In this document: piece after piece, positions 19,499-29,596 of the stretch
Position numbering within the stretch: the first letter of the stretch is position 1
Layout: every line of letters begins with the position of its first letter
Assembly (NCBI GenBank): GCA_014529385.2
Contig: CM043944.1
Location: 180,317,740 to 180,381,739 of the forward strand
Length of the DNA: 64,000 nt
Source: Adiantum capillus-veneris
Taxonomy: Eukaryota > Streptophyta > Polypodiopsida > Polypodiales > Pteridaceae
Direction: 5' to 3'
Made by a program: the position numbers and the translations under genes
Notes under the pieces: generated by a model
Databases searched by the model: none
Seen by the model: only the letters and a program-made list of their open reading frames with translations
What the model was told of the DNA's origin: nothing

Positions 19499-22400
19499 TC
19501 ATCATGATTCTCCCTTTTATGCTTGCATGGATAGAGATCAACCATTTTCTGATTTGGAAGAGGACATTGCTTATTTCAAAGGTGAAGGTGATGTTATTGT
19601 ATTTGGGGATATGAATGCTCGCACAAAAACATTGCAACATGATACTCAACAATTTGATATGCCATACATTTCAAGGGAGTTGGAGGAAGTTCACTTGTAT
19701 GATCGTACTTCAATGGATGAGAAAGAGCCGGATCACTATGGAAAGTTACTTTTACACATGTGTAATAGCACGGGTATGCTCATTGCCAATGGTGTATCTT
19801 TGTGGAGTGGAACCAATGGATTTACATGTAGAAGACATAATGGGGATAGTGTGATTGACTATATGCTACTCTCTGAAGCCATCATGTATCGCATAAAGAG
19901 TTTTATGTTTGGTCAATGGACCCCGGAATCCGACCATCGCACCATATGTATTGACCTTTCATGTGGAGAAGCAACTAAGCATGATAATCTCAGCCAAAGG
20001 AAAGAGAAGTTATCACTATGTATGGATTTCAAACGGGCACCAATGTACATTGAAATGGTTGAGCAAAAATTATGGATGACAAAGCTTCAATGTGATGCAC
20101 CATTGGAAACTAAATGGGAAGCTTTCAAAAAAGCTATTTGTTCTTGTGCGGAAGAATGCTTTGCCATAAAGCATCTCCATGGTATCAACAAAGATAGATC
20201 ACGCAAAAGGTGGTTTGATAAAGAATGTCAAGATGCTCGAAAGTCCTTGATAAAGCTTGATGCAACTATGGACAAAGACAACTATCAAAGTCATTTGCAT
20301 ACATACAAGGCATTGATTCAAAAGAAGAGAAGAAGATGGGAAGTAAAGCAACAAGAATTTCAAGTCCAAGAAAAGGCACATGCATGTGGAAGATTTTGGA
20401 GAAACTTGAGAGGCAAGCGGATTGAGAATTTTGGTAACTTGAGTCTAGTGGATATGTACACACATTGTAGGCAATTATATGAGCAAGAAAATACTGAAAA
20501 AATGCCATTTTATGGTTCACTCCCATGTATGCCGTCTTTTTTTACTATTGAGGATGTATGCGGTGGGCTTGAAAAGTTGGCCACTCGCAAAGCGGGAGAT
20601 CTTCAAGGTATCAAGCCGGAGATGATCAAATGGACGGGAGATTTTACCCATGAGTGGATGTGTGATATGTTCAACCTTGCACTTCAACATGGTATGCCTT
20701 ATGATTGGAGTACTAATTGGGTTAAGCCTTTGCATAAAGGAGGGGATGTAAAGAATGTAAGCAACTACCGGACTATAATGATTGGGTCTCTTATGGCAAA
20801 GTTGTTTGGGTGCATAATGGAAATGAAATTGAGTGATTGGGCTGAAGAGAATGACAAGCGTGCAAAGGGACAAGCGGGTTTTCGTCGATGCCATAGCACC
20901 ATTGATCATCTTGTCACTCTTCGTGTTCTCATGGAGGAAAGTCGGTTGAAAGGCAAGCGATTGTATTGTTGTTTTGTGGACTTTAAGAAAGCCTTTGATA
21001 TGATTCCACGTAACAATTTGTGGAGAAGGATGGAAGAACTCCAAGTGCCAAGTGAGTTTATGCTTGCGGTTTCTCGAATCTATGAGAAGGTGATTTGTCA
21101 ATTGCGCATGGGAAGAGAAATTTCAGAAATTTTTGTAAGCACTATTGGGGTTAAACAAGGATGTCCATTGTCACCAACTCTCTTTGGTCTATGCATCGAT
21201 CAATTGGAACAAATGGTACTTGACTTTATGCAAGAAGAAGGCATTGAAGAGGTCACTATTTGCAATGCGGTAATCATGCTTTTGTTGTATGCGGATGATG
21301 TAGTGCTTCTAGCACACACTTTAGAAGATGCACAAAAGCTTATGGTTGTCCTTGAGAACTTTTGCTTGCATAGTGGGCTGATTGTAAATGAATCCAAAAC
21401 AAAGGTTATGCTTGTGAAAACCAACCATAAGGAGAAGCCATGCATTGTGTACAACAACGAGACACTTGAAGTTGTTGAGAGCTTTAAGTACCTTGGCCTT
21501 GAGGTTCCATCCAATCACAAGTGGCATGAATGTGCTATGCGTCGTTTGGAAGCGGGAAAGAGAGCATATTATGCATTTGAGAACATGTGTAATGCAGGAA
21601 ACATCAAGTGTTGGGTTCTCAAGAAGTATCTTTTTGATGCATTGGTGACACCGGTTCTTCTTTATGGAGTTGAAGTGTGGGGCGGGAGCATCTCAAAGTC
21701 TACTTGGAAAGAGTTTGAGAATGTCCAAAAGCGTTTTCTTACAAACTTTCTCCAAGTTAAGACACAAACACCATATATGCTCTTACTTCTTGAGTCGGGA
21801 TCTCTTCCAATTGAGGTTATGGGCATGGAAAGGGTTGTGGAGTACATGATAAAGATGCGTCAAAACCCCTCACATCGACTTCCTACAATTGCATGGGAAG
21901 CAAGCAAAAAAGTTCAAAAGACGCATAAAAGCAAGATCTTGAGCACGGGATGGATGCAAGACATAAAGAAGTGGTTTGGGAGATGGGATGCATTACACTT
22001 GCTACATGATGCTTCAATTGACTCTCAAGTGAATGAAGCTTTTCTACAACGCCAATGTATTACGGCTTGGGAGAAATCCGGTGGGTCACGCTTCATACAT
22101 TACACCACCTATATTGCCCCCAACTACAAAACCATGTTCTTCGCTGAGAGAGGAAACCGTACTCACACTTACATGCTTGAGCCTATTCCCTTGTCCGCGA
22201 TACGCACTATCGCAGCAATTCGGCTTAGCTCCCATTTCCTTCGATGCGAGATAGGGCGTTGGGGCAATGGAGAAGAGTCAAATCGATTGTGCACATTATG
22301 CTCACTGCAAGTTCGAGAGTCTGAGTACCACACACTACTAGAGTGCTCAGCTTTTGATCACATCCGAACTTGCTTCTCTCACATTTTCAGCCATAACTTA

Positions 22401-22580
22401 GACCTACACACTTTCCTCTCCCAGCCAAAGTGTGGGCTCTCCATTGCGACTCTCATCACTACAATTTTGGAGCATCGAGAGTCACTCATCAGCCATACAC
22501 ATACTACATCACATGTAACTTTGGTCCCATAGGTCATATTTGACCTTCGAGGACGATAATAAAATCTATCTATCTATCTA

Positions 22581-22592
<12 letters not shown>
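19499..22592 (+). mobile_element. 5'-truncated LINE inserted in a CT microsatellite array
   Basis: The element body starts abruptly at ATTCCTCATCATG after (CT)n and ends with AATAAAATCTATCTATCTATC running into (CT)n(CA)n. The coding start lies inside the endonuclease domain, so the 5' end is missing, as usual for target-primed reverse transcription. Near-identical units (about 19325-19495 and 22575-22735) flank it on both sides. These are either a very long target duplication or two members of the array. Confidence 0.8.
19500..22532 (+). CDS. LINE ORF2-type protein: partial endonuclease, reverse transcriptase, C-terminal zinc motif
   Basis: About 1010 residues without a stop. An EEP endonuclease C-terminal half (GDVIVFGDMNART; DSVIDYMLL; ESDHRTICIDL) covers about residues 1-150; the N-terminal catalytic part is absent. 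The RT covers about 320-640, with KAGDLQGIKPEMIKW, QAGFRRCHSTIDHL, CCFVDFKKAFDMIPR, GVKQGCPLSPTLFGL and the intact catalytic box LLYADDVVLLA (about 21285-21315). The tail has LCTLCSLQVRESEYHTLLEC, a CxxC...HxxxxC zinc-like motif near 22290-22345. It would nick DNA and reverse transcribe its RNA in the nucleus. The open frame continues upstream as Ser-Leu repeats from the (CT)n tract; I do not count those as coding. No true start codon is evident. Confidence 0.85.
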   Translation, partial: HHDSPFYACMDRDQPFSDLEEDIAYFKGEGDVIVFGDMNARTKTLQHDTQQFDMPYISRELEEVHLYDRTSMDEKEPDHYGKLLLHMCNSTGMLIANGVSLWSGTNGFTCRRHNGDSVIDYMLLSEAIMYRIKSFMFGQWTPESDHRTICIDLSCGEATKHDNLSQRKEKLSLCMDFKRAPMYIEMVEQKLWMTKLQCDAPLETKWEAFKKAICSCAEECFAIKHLHGINKDRSRKRWFDKECQDARKSLIKLDATMDKDNYQSHLHTYKALIQKKRRRWEVKQQEFQVQEKAHACGRFWRNLRGKRIENFGNLSLVDMYTHCRQLYEQENTEKMPFYGSLPCMPSFFTIEDVCGGLEKLATRKAGDLQGIKPEMIKWTGDFTHEWMCDMFNLALQHGMPYDWSTNWVKPLHKGGDVKNVSNYRTIMIGSLMAKLFGCIMEMKLSDWAEENDKRAKGQAGFRRCHSTIDHLVTLRVLMEESRLKGKRLYCCFVDFKKAFDMIPRNNLWRRMEELQVPSEFMLAVSRIYEKVICQLRMGREISEIFVSTIGVKQGCPLSPTLFGLCIDQLEQMVLDFMQEEGIEEVTICNAVIMLLLYADDVVLLAHTLEDAQKLMVVLENFCLHSGLIVNESKTKVMLVKTNHKEKPCIVYNNETLEVVESFKYLGLEVPSNHKWHECAMRRLEAGKRAYYAFENMCNAGNIKCWVLKKYLFDALVTPVLLYGVEVWGGSISKSTWKEFENVQKRFLTNFLQVKTQTPYMLLLLESGSLPIEVMGMERVVEYMIKMRQNPSHRLPTIAWEASKKVQKTHKSKILSTGWMQDIKKWFGRWDALHLLHDASIDSQVNEAFLQRQCITAWEKSGGSRFIHYTTYIAPNYKTMFFAERGNRTHTYMLEPIPLSAIRTIAAIRLSSHFLRCEIGRWGNGEESNRLCTLCSLQVRESEYHTLLECSAFDHIRTCFSHIFSHNLDLHTFLSQPKCGLSIATLITTILEHRESLISHTHTTSHVTLVP

Positions 22593-22612
<20 letters not shown>

Positions 22613-22692
22613 CGGGCTCCCCGAATTCTTCCTCGTATTCTTTGCATTCCCCTTGTATTTTTGTGTCTCTTTGCTGCATATAAACGCGTCAA

Positions 22693-22765
<73 letters not shown>

Positions 22766-22845
22766 CGGGCTCCCCAAATTCTTCTTTGTCTTCTTTGCAT
22801 TCTCCTCGTATTTTTCTGTCTCCTTTCTGCATATAAACATTTCAC

Positions 22846-22887
<42 letters not shown>

Positions 22888-22980
22888 TTGGGCTCCTTGA
22901 ACTCTTTGCCTTCTCCTCGTGTTTTTGTGTCTTGTTGCTGCAATAAACATGTCACAGTTCTCTCTCTCTCTCTCTCACCT
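22561..22980. repeat. Tandem array of microsatellite-bearing units, right of LINE
   Basis: Three more units with spacer cores at about 22612-22695, 22765-22848 and 22885-22957, separated by (CT)n and (CA)n tracts. The first has one clear substitution relative to 19364-19449 (CACGTCAAG versus CGCGTCAAG); the others are more diverged. Confidence 0.85.
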
Positions 22981-23090
22981 CTGCCTTCTTTTGCTTATCT
23001 CGTTTGTGTAGATCTCATGGCCATGGGGACTTATGATTTTTTGAAGTTTAAAAACTGCTTCATCTTGAAAAAATTTGAAAAATCTCAGCC

Positions 23091-23149
<59 letters not shown>

Positions 23150-23443
23150 AGAGAGAAAAAATTGGTTCGTGGGGTACTGAATTAAGGACGGCAAGGTCAG
23201 ACAAGAGGGTTTTGGGTGGGCAGGGGCTGAGGCTGGGACTGCAACGGGGCAGACAGGGCACGGCAGGGTGGGTGGGTGGGCGCGCGGGAGCCAAGGCCGG
23301 GGGGCAGGTAGCCAAGGCAGGCGGGGGGGGGGGGGGGGGATCCTGCGAGCTCACAACAAGCAACAACGGAGGGGCAGCATTGGGAATGAGCAAGCGCACG
23401 AGGCAGGCTGAAGAGGCGAAGCGGACAGGGATGCAGAGACAGG

Positions 23444-23445
<2 letters not shown>
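22981..23445. other. Purine/G-rich and microsatellite stretch, nothing coding recognised
   Basis: Contains (CT)n at about 23095-23147 meeting GAGAGAG, then a G-rich segment with GGGTGGGTGGG and a run of about 18 G at 23321-23338. No homologous protein frame was seen. Confidence 0.5.

Positions 23446-23512
<67 letters not shown>
23446..23512. repeat. (CT)n microsatellite at the inner edge of the arm-specific block
   Basis: About 33 CT units followed by CGCACACACTGGACATTTG, the point where homology to the right arm resumes (mirror at about 62860). Confidence 0.97.
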
Positions 23513-23514
<2 letters not shown>

Positions 23515-23818
23515 CACACTGGACATTTGATGCATCTGATGATGATGTAGCCGATTGGTCTCATACATCTTTTGGAGAATTTAATAAACATTCCATTTCT
23601 CCACGCTCGTTGCTGAAATCCCCCCTCCCCCGGGCCCCGGGTCATGCTGCCTGCCGCATTGCCCTCCCCTTCCAGCTCCTGTTTTTTCTTCCCCTCAGCC
23701 CATTGCCCAGGCTCCCTTGCAAGTACCGAGCAGCCCAAATCCTTACCCCCCCCTCCCCCCCTTTGGCCACCGGTTGTCTAGTTTCAACTTCCTGCTGGGG
23801 TGACTAGCCGCCTTTGGG
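23513..23818. other. Inverted-duplication sequence without recognised gene
   Basis: Shared with 62560-62862 in the right arm. Contains the short IR-like CCCCCGGGCCCCGGG and C-runs around 23750. No domain recognised. Confidence 0.5.
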
Positions 23819-24248
23819 TTGGTCAGCAAGGTGCTCCCCTTCGTCATCTTCGCAATACCTCAACCCTGGGGTTTCTTCACAGCAGCAGCCACATGGAGGA
23901 TTCTACTCCACCTGAGAGGTACTCACATAAAGTCCCCCTCACCCAACCCCGCAGAACCCGCCATCCAACTTGCACTCATGCAAACGGAGCAAGTAAGCCT
24001 TGCAACAGACGTGGAGCGCTTGGAGGCCACCTCTATTATCCACAGGATTATCAGTTTCCGACCTAGCAAAGGCAAGGTGTGCAACCTCCTTCGAGCATGC
24101 CTTCTCTCAGAAGCAAGAAAGATCATCGATGTACAATTTTCAGGCGTGGTTACTACCAGATCGAGTTAAAGACTCTCGAGATGGGGACCAAGGTCATTCC
24201 AATAAGACCCCTCGCCATCCGTGCAGTATGAGCTCACTTTCGACAGCG

Positions 24249-24326
24249 TGCCACGAGACGGGCACCACGTGCCAATGGAAAAGAACAGACTGAACAAACT
24301 TTAAGCACTTCAATAACAATTGAACT

Positions 24327-24404
<78 letters not shown>

Positions 24405-25024
24405 ACGCGACACGGAGCGGTGGAACTCCACCCCAGAAAAGAACTCGCCCCAAACCTTCGCACCCCTTTCGGTATTTCTTTATATTACTTGAACTTAGTA
24501 CAATGCCGGTACTCCAGACTCTGCACCTTCTCCAGGAAGCATGCCAAAGACTGAGCCCTCTGCACATATTTAAAGGCCCTTCACCTTAAAAAGCAGTTAC
24601 ATGAAAAGTTTTCAAACTCAAAAGCAACTAGGCCAAAAGCTTTCAGCACAAAAGCAAGAAAATCCGTACAGCCCTGCCACGTCAGCAACCAATGTGAAAC
24701 ATGGAAATCCGTACAATCATAAAATCCGGCAATTGGTACAATATGCCACGTCAGCAAGCCAGCACAAAATGCGAATTTCCGTACGATTTGCCATGTCAGC
24801 AGGCCAACGCAAAATGCAAAATTCCGTACAAGATGCCACGACATCAGCCTCTACGCTTTTTTGTATGTGTGTGTGTGGGCTGCTTTACTTTAGGCCCCAT
24901 TGGACCGGAACCTTAAGTTGGTTGGATCTTCTTCTGCTGCTTCTCTTAGGGTTTAGGCCCCTCGGCCGGGATCTACAAGTCGGCTCCGTTCTTCAGTGGC
25001 TTGACACATCAGCAATTTGTGACA
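24249..25024 (-). mobile_element. Solo LTR, family S (left arm)
   Basis: On the minus strand it starts TGTCACAAATTG (25024) and ends CTCGTGGCA (24249). The flanks CAGCG (24244-24248) and CAGTG (25025-25029) are a target duplication with one change. It contains a GA tract of about 72 bp (24332-24403), the shared motif variant at 24460-24481, and GTACGGA/TGACGTGGCA repeats at 24660-24845. Confidence 0.88.
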
Positions 25025-25270
25025 CAGTGGCTCCGTGGTTTCGATCCCAACTTCTACTGTTCTTGTCGAGGAAGCAAATCTACCCATCTTAATCTGCTTC
25101 CCCGGTTTGAGTAGAGAGTACCTCCCACTTTAAGCTCCGAGATCGGGAGTGTCTTGGAGACCCTGCACAGCAACGTCAATAGCAGCCATGACAACTAGTA
25201 TACCCACAATACGCGTTCTAGTTCGAGACACTCACTCTGTACCAAAGTAGTCCTACTGCCCAAGGTGAGT

Positions 25271-26467
25271 TGTCACGTGACACATCCAACCCTATGTGTC
25301 CGTGGACAAGCTACAGCGTGACCAGGGTTCAGTTCAGTCAAGTCAGTCTGGAATAGGAAGTGATCTGGCACTTTTGTGAGTCTGTTCGCAGACCGTGCAT
25401 GTCCAGACACTTAGATTAGATGCATATCCTCTGGTTGCACACAGCATGACCATCAGATTCTAGTCAGATCCCAGTAGTAGCATTTTTACGGTGCATACAC
25501 CTATTTTCCCATTTTTGAAATTTTACACCTATTATTTTTAAGTGAATTTTGTTGAAAAGTAGGTAGGGCAATTTTGCTAAGTTTGTATATAAGCAAACCT
25601 AGCGCTCGCACTTTCTGGCAGAAGAGGCAGCAGGAGCACACGCTCAACAGGCAACTTCTCAGCAAAACCCCCCAAGAACCCTAGTGTTTTTACTTCACAG
25701 CAGAAAGCTAGCGTTTTTGGACCAGATCAGCTAGCGTTTTTGCTCTTGCAAATCCCTGGCGACAGCAGACCAAGCAGAAGCCCCAGCGTTAGCCAATTCT
25801 CCAGAGCAAGACCGTTTTCAGCCCTAGCGTTTTTGCATCTGCAAGACACTTCAGCGTTTTACAGATCTTCGCGACGGAATCCCCACAAGCACCAGCGTTT
25901 TCAGTTTTCAGCAGTCAGACTCCGCAGTAGAAGTCCCGAACCTCGCAGATCTCACCTTCCGGCAGCAGATCCTCGCTGCACGGTCAGATCCCGCGAAGTT
26001 TGTAGTTTCAGCCCGGAAAACGCATTTTTCAGCATCTGCGTTTTCAGCGCGTCGTTGTCGCATCGTCGTCATCGGCATCGTCACCGACATAGAGTCAGAA
26101 TTCAGCAGATAAAGATTTGCAGATTTCAGCCCTTAGCATTTTCAAATTTCAGTTCCCCTCGTCGTCGACACCGTCGGCAAGTCAAGGCATTGTAGAGATT
26201 TGTGCAATCCTAAGTAGACCGCTCTCGCCATAGAGAGTGGGGCCTTCGCAGGAGGGTTTTACGTCTCTGGTGTCGTATTCTCTTCTCTCTCTATCTCTCA
26301 GTCTCAGCACCTTCATTCACAGTGTGTATCCACTTTGTTTGTGTCCATTGCACTCTCTCACTAAAGGAACGGAAGGCTCTCCCTTCCGTAAGTAAAAGGA
26401 ACCCTTGAGCACAGTCCGGAGCAGTCATCTTGAGCAAAGTTCAACATTCATTCCCCTGCACGTTACA
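25271..26467 (+). mobile_element. Solo LTR, family A (copy A4, left arm)
   Basis: Begins TGTCACGTGACACATCC and ends GCACGTTACA, flanked by TGAGT at 25266-25270 and 26468-26472. It is 1197 bp with the TATA box, about 450 bp of GCGTTTTT leader repeats and an 8-bp version of the terminal hairpin. It interrupts the CCHC-like relic precisely: the frame joins across one TGAGT copy. Confidence 0.93.
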
Positions 26468-26846
26468 TGAGTGGTGGATGGCTCTACCCAGCCTAGAGTA
26501 CTCACGACTCTCTGACCAGTGCTTCATATACAGACAGATGGGCCACCTTGCGAAGGCTTGTCCTCGTAGAAGGACGCGAACCACACCACACAACCTACGA
26601 AGGTTAACCAACCTAGCACACAGACTCAGGGTGCACAAGCTGGCACAGTCAACTGATGGCTGGCAACAACAGGTACATGGTTGTCGCCATCACGGACACG
26701 CTCGCCATAGAAGCCCCCTTGGTGGCCGACCTATGACAAGTGAGCAACATCAGGTTCCTACAAGGGACCAATTTGAGCCTCTTCAGCACAATGTGCCTGA
26801 GGAGACTCCCTCCACCTCATCGCATCCAATGCAGGATAGTTCTTGA

Positions 26847-29052
26847 ATTTAACCAAGAACCGCCTTATCACTTTACCCTTAATCTTTCTGTCTTTATGTG
26901 CCAATATCTATTTTGGAACAAGGACTCCTCACTTTCTTCCACTTCGGGTTGCTTATCAGGTTCCCCATTTTTGGTGATTTTGTTGAGAGCTCTATAATCG
27001 ATGCACATTCTCCAAGATCCGTCTTTCTTCAAAACCAACTACACTGGAGAGCAATACAATGAAGTACTAGACTGGACAAGACCTTTTCCAAGAGGTCTTT
27101 CACTTTGGTTCATAATTTCTTCGTTCGGGACTCGGCTCACACGGTAAGGTGGCCGGTTCGGTGGTGTGCTTCCAGGTATCAGATCAATAGTATGACCTCC
27201 CGGACGAGCGGGTGGTAACTCGCCTGGCAGGCCCTCTGAGAAGCAATCGGCATGAGTGTGGAGAAAATCTTGGCGTTCTTTATCAAGTTCAAACATATTT
27301 GTCCTATCCTCATCACTCAACTCTTTCAAAAAGATCGAGTAAACAAACAAACTGGATTTTATTAATTTTGAAATGGTCGAAGCCGATACAATAGGGACAG
27401 ACTCACCCTTAAGTTTTACATCGAGTACAATGGTTCTGCCCTTCTCTGTGGTCAAAGTCACTTTCCTTGTCCGATAGTCAGACACAGTGTTGTTCTTGTG
27501 GTATTAGGAAATTCCCAAGAAAACATCACAACCTTCCAAAGGCATAATGTAAAAGTCCTCATGCCCCAAATACCCCCGACAATGCAACCGAAGTTTGCCA
27601 ATGACAGGTGTAATGGCTACGTCCCTGGCGGGTGCCGCTAGAACTGCCTTTGCTAGTGGTCCCATCCGATCGTGAGCGATCTCGAGCCGTGCCGCTAATT
27701 CCGGTGAAATGAAGTTGGCCTTGGCTCCTCTATCAAAGAAGATCAGGGCTTCTTGGTCTTTCACTTTGCCCCAAGCTCGGTAAAGTTCTGTACTCTCGTC
27801 CATCGTACTGGGATCAGTACCCATGCGATCTGGAACCAACCTGTTTTCATCTTGCCTTTTCTTCCACATTCCTCAGCTGCTCTCGCACTTCCAGGCCTCT
27901 CATCGTCCTTGTCGTTCTCTTCTATCTGTGCCTTTTTAGGGCACTTCGCGAAGATATGCCCAATTTCCCCGCATCCAAAGTACTTCCCCTCCTTTATGTA
28001 GCGAGCCCTCTCTTGAGGAGTGAGTTTGGGTCGTGCATCCTTTTCTTTCTTTTCTGAATTGCTCTTCTTCTTTCTACTTTCATTTGTCGAAGTCTGTTCG
28101 GCCCTTTGCATCATGATTTCATTTGTGGGGTAGATCAAACTGTCTGAGTAAATGGCAAAAACCAATTTCGCATGACTCATCAACTACTGAATGGAAGCTG
28201 ACTTTTGTTCTAAGCAGTGATCTCAGATCTCTGTAGGAAGACCCAAGGTAAACCGCTCAATCTGTTCTTTGAATAAGATCTTCTTAAATGAAGAGGCGGA
28301 TAGATATGTCGCGTTCATACTCTCGAGTTAGCCAAAAATAAATAAAAAGCCTTTTGAATTTCAGCCATTTAACTTGCATTGTCTTGTTTAATAGAAGCGT
28401 GGACCACAAAGTTCAAGCATTCCCCTTAAAGTAAGAGGTAGCTCTCCGAATCTTATAGTGCTCTGAGTAACACCCTCCTGAGAAAGCTATGTCAAACTGA
28501 TGTATAAAAGACAAAGCCTTCGAAGCATCTCTATAACCAGAAAACATGTCAAATTTAATTCACTGTCCACCTTCCTTAAACTCTCGGACTTTCTTGCTTT
28601 TGTCTTCCAAAAAATCATACTGGTTGGCTTTATAAAAAGCCTTCTTCTTTGCATAAAAGCTGTTGTCGTCAGAGTCCGAACTATCTAAAGACGAGTCCTT
28701 TGTAGAATAGTCAACCACGGGGCGACATTTAGGCTTCTTTGCCTTTTTCTTTCCCTTTTCAAGGCTTCGCTTTTTGCCTTTTCTGTTTTCTTCGCTGAGT
28801 CAGAGGAGCTAGAACAACTCTCAGAAAAGGAAGAAGAAGAACTAGGTACTCCTTCACATCGAACACGCTTCTTCTGCTTTCTTGCCGATTCAAATGTAGA
28901 ATGAAGACCCAAATAACCCGGGAAATAAGAGCCTTTCTTCTGCTTTTTGTCGTGCTTTTGAGCTTTGTTGTGCACGTCAAAAAGCTGAGCAATTCGTGCA
29001 TCACCACCTCTTCTAACTCTTGCTCTGTGTACATCCTCGGAGTAGGAGGTTC
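26847..29052 (-). pseudogene. Truncated Ty3/gypsy element F (left arm)
   Basis: Minus strand, in order: a gag C-terminal part (29052-28180) with a Ser/Lys-rich linker; a zinc knuckle CGEIGHIFAKC with its first Cys replaced by Tyr (about 27955-28010); a protease (27869-27504) with DRGAKANFISPELAARLEI, where the catalytic D-G-G reads D-R-G, and GCDVFLGI; then the RT start (27485-26985) up to YRALNKIT. RT is then joined to a fragment of the chromodomain-like tail (26985-26847). PBS and gag N-terminus are missing: the LTR at 29053 is fused directly to gag. Mirror: 57279-59515. Confidence 0.75.
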
Positions 29053-29596
29053 TGTTAACAGACTTGGACACTCCAAGTCAAGAATCAATCGCTACAGCAC
29101 CAGATAACCACTTCAAAACAATTCACAGATCACAATAAATTTGCACTGGCCCGGCGGAGTTCCATGCCTAGAGATATTGGCCCCAAAGACTGGCGCCCCT
29201 TTCGGTATTTCTTTTTTTATTAATCAATTCAAAATACAAGAGAGTGGCTCAAGATTCACTCTCAGACTCTACGTCCAGATGCTCCGAGAAGTGAGGGCCC
29301 AAGCCACTTATTTAAAGGTTTACAAGGGATGCCAAAAGCAGAGCCCCAAAAGCTTGAGAGCAAAAGCCTGAAAGCAAAAGCTCTTTTCACAAAGAGCTTC
29401 TCAAAGCAAAAGCAAATTCTCTCTCTCTTTCTCATTAGGTAGAGAAAGATGAGATTAGTGTCGCTCAAAAAAAAAAATCCACTTTCGCAATTTCCGGAAA
29501 TTAGGGTTTTGAGCAAATTTTAGGGCTTGCAAGAATTTTAGGGTTTCTCGCAAAAATTAGGGTTTTTGTTGTCCGCCACCTCATCACTTTGTGACA
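29053..29596 (-). repeat. LTR, family C (left arm), shared by elements E and F
   Basis: Minus strand, TGTCACAAAGTGATGAGGTGG (29596) to GTCTGTTAACA (29053). It is preceded by the polypurine tract (29597-29609) of element E. U3 holds repeated AAACCCTA/TTAGGGTTT boxes (29490-29565), and the shared motif is at 29191-29214. It has a 14-bp duplication (near 29365) absent from the mirror copy at 56749-57278. Confidence 0.88.

Larger units (their letters stand above)
23819..26846 (+). pseudogene. DUF4283/CCHC LINE ORF1-like relic split by two solo LTRs (left arm)
   Basis: Pieces follow the order of plant DUF4283 proteins. An N-terminal block (VERLEATSIIHRIISFRPSK, EARKIIDVQFSG, RGYYQIELKTLEMGTKV) lies at 23990-24220; then FDPNFY, ICFPGLSREYLPL, LSSEIGSVLETL and IRVLVRDTLTLYQ at 25035-25265. 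A CCHC-like knuckle (CFIYRQMGHLAKAC; second Cys replaced) and a Q/P-rich tail follow at 26519-26846. Frameshifts and stops occur between pieces. Solo LTRs at 24249-25024 and 25271-26467 interrupt it. Such proteins are usually LINE ORF1 nucleic-acid-binding products. Confidence 0.7.

Noticed and set aside
19042-22980. CRISPR-like array of repeats and spacers
   Set aside because: The regular parts are microsatellites and diverged minisatellite cores in a plant genome; no cas genes, and spacing is irregular.
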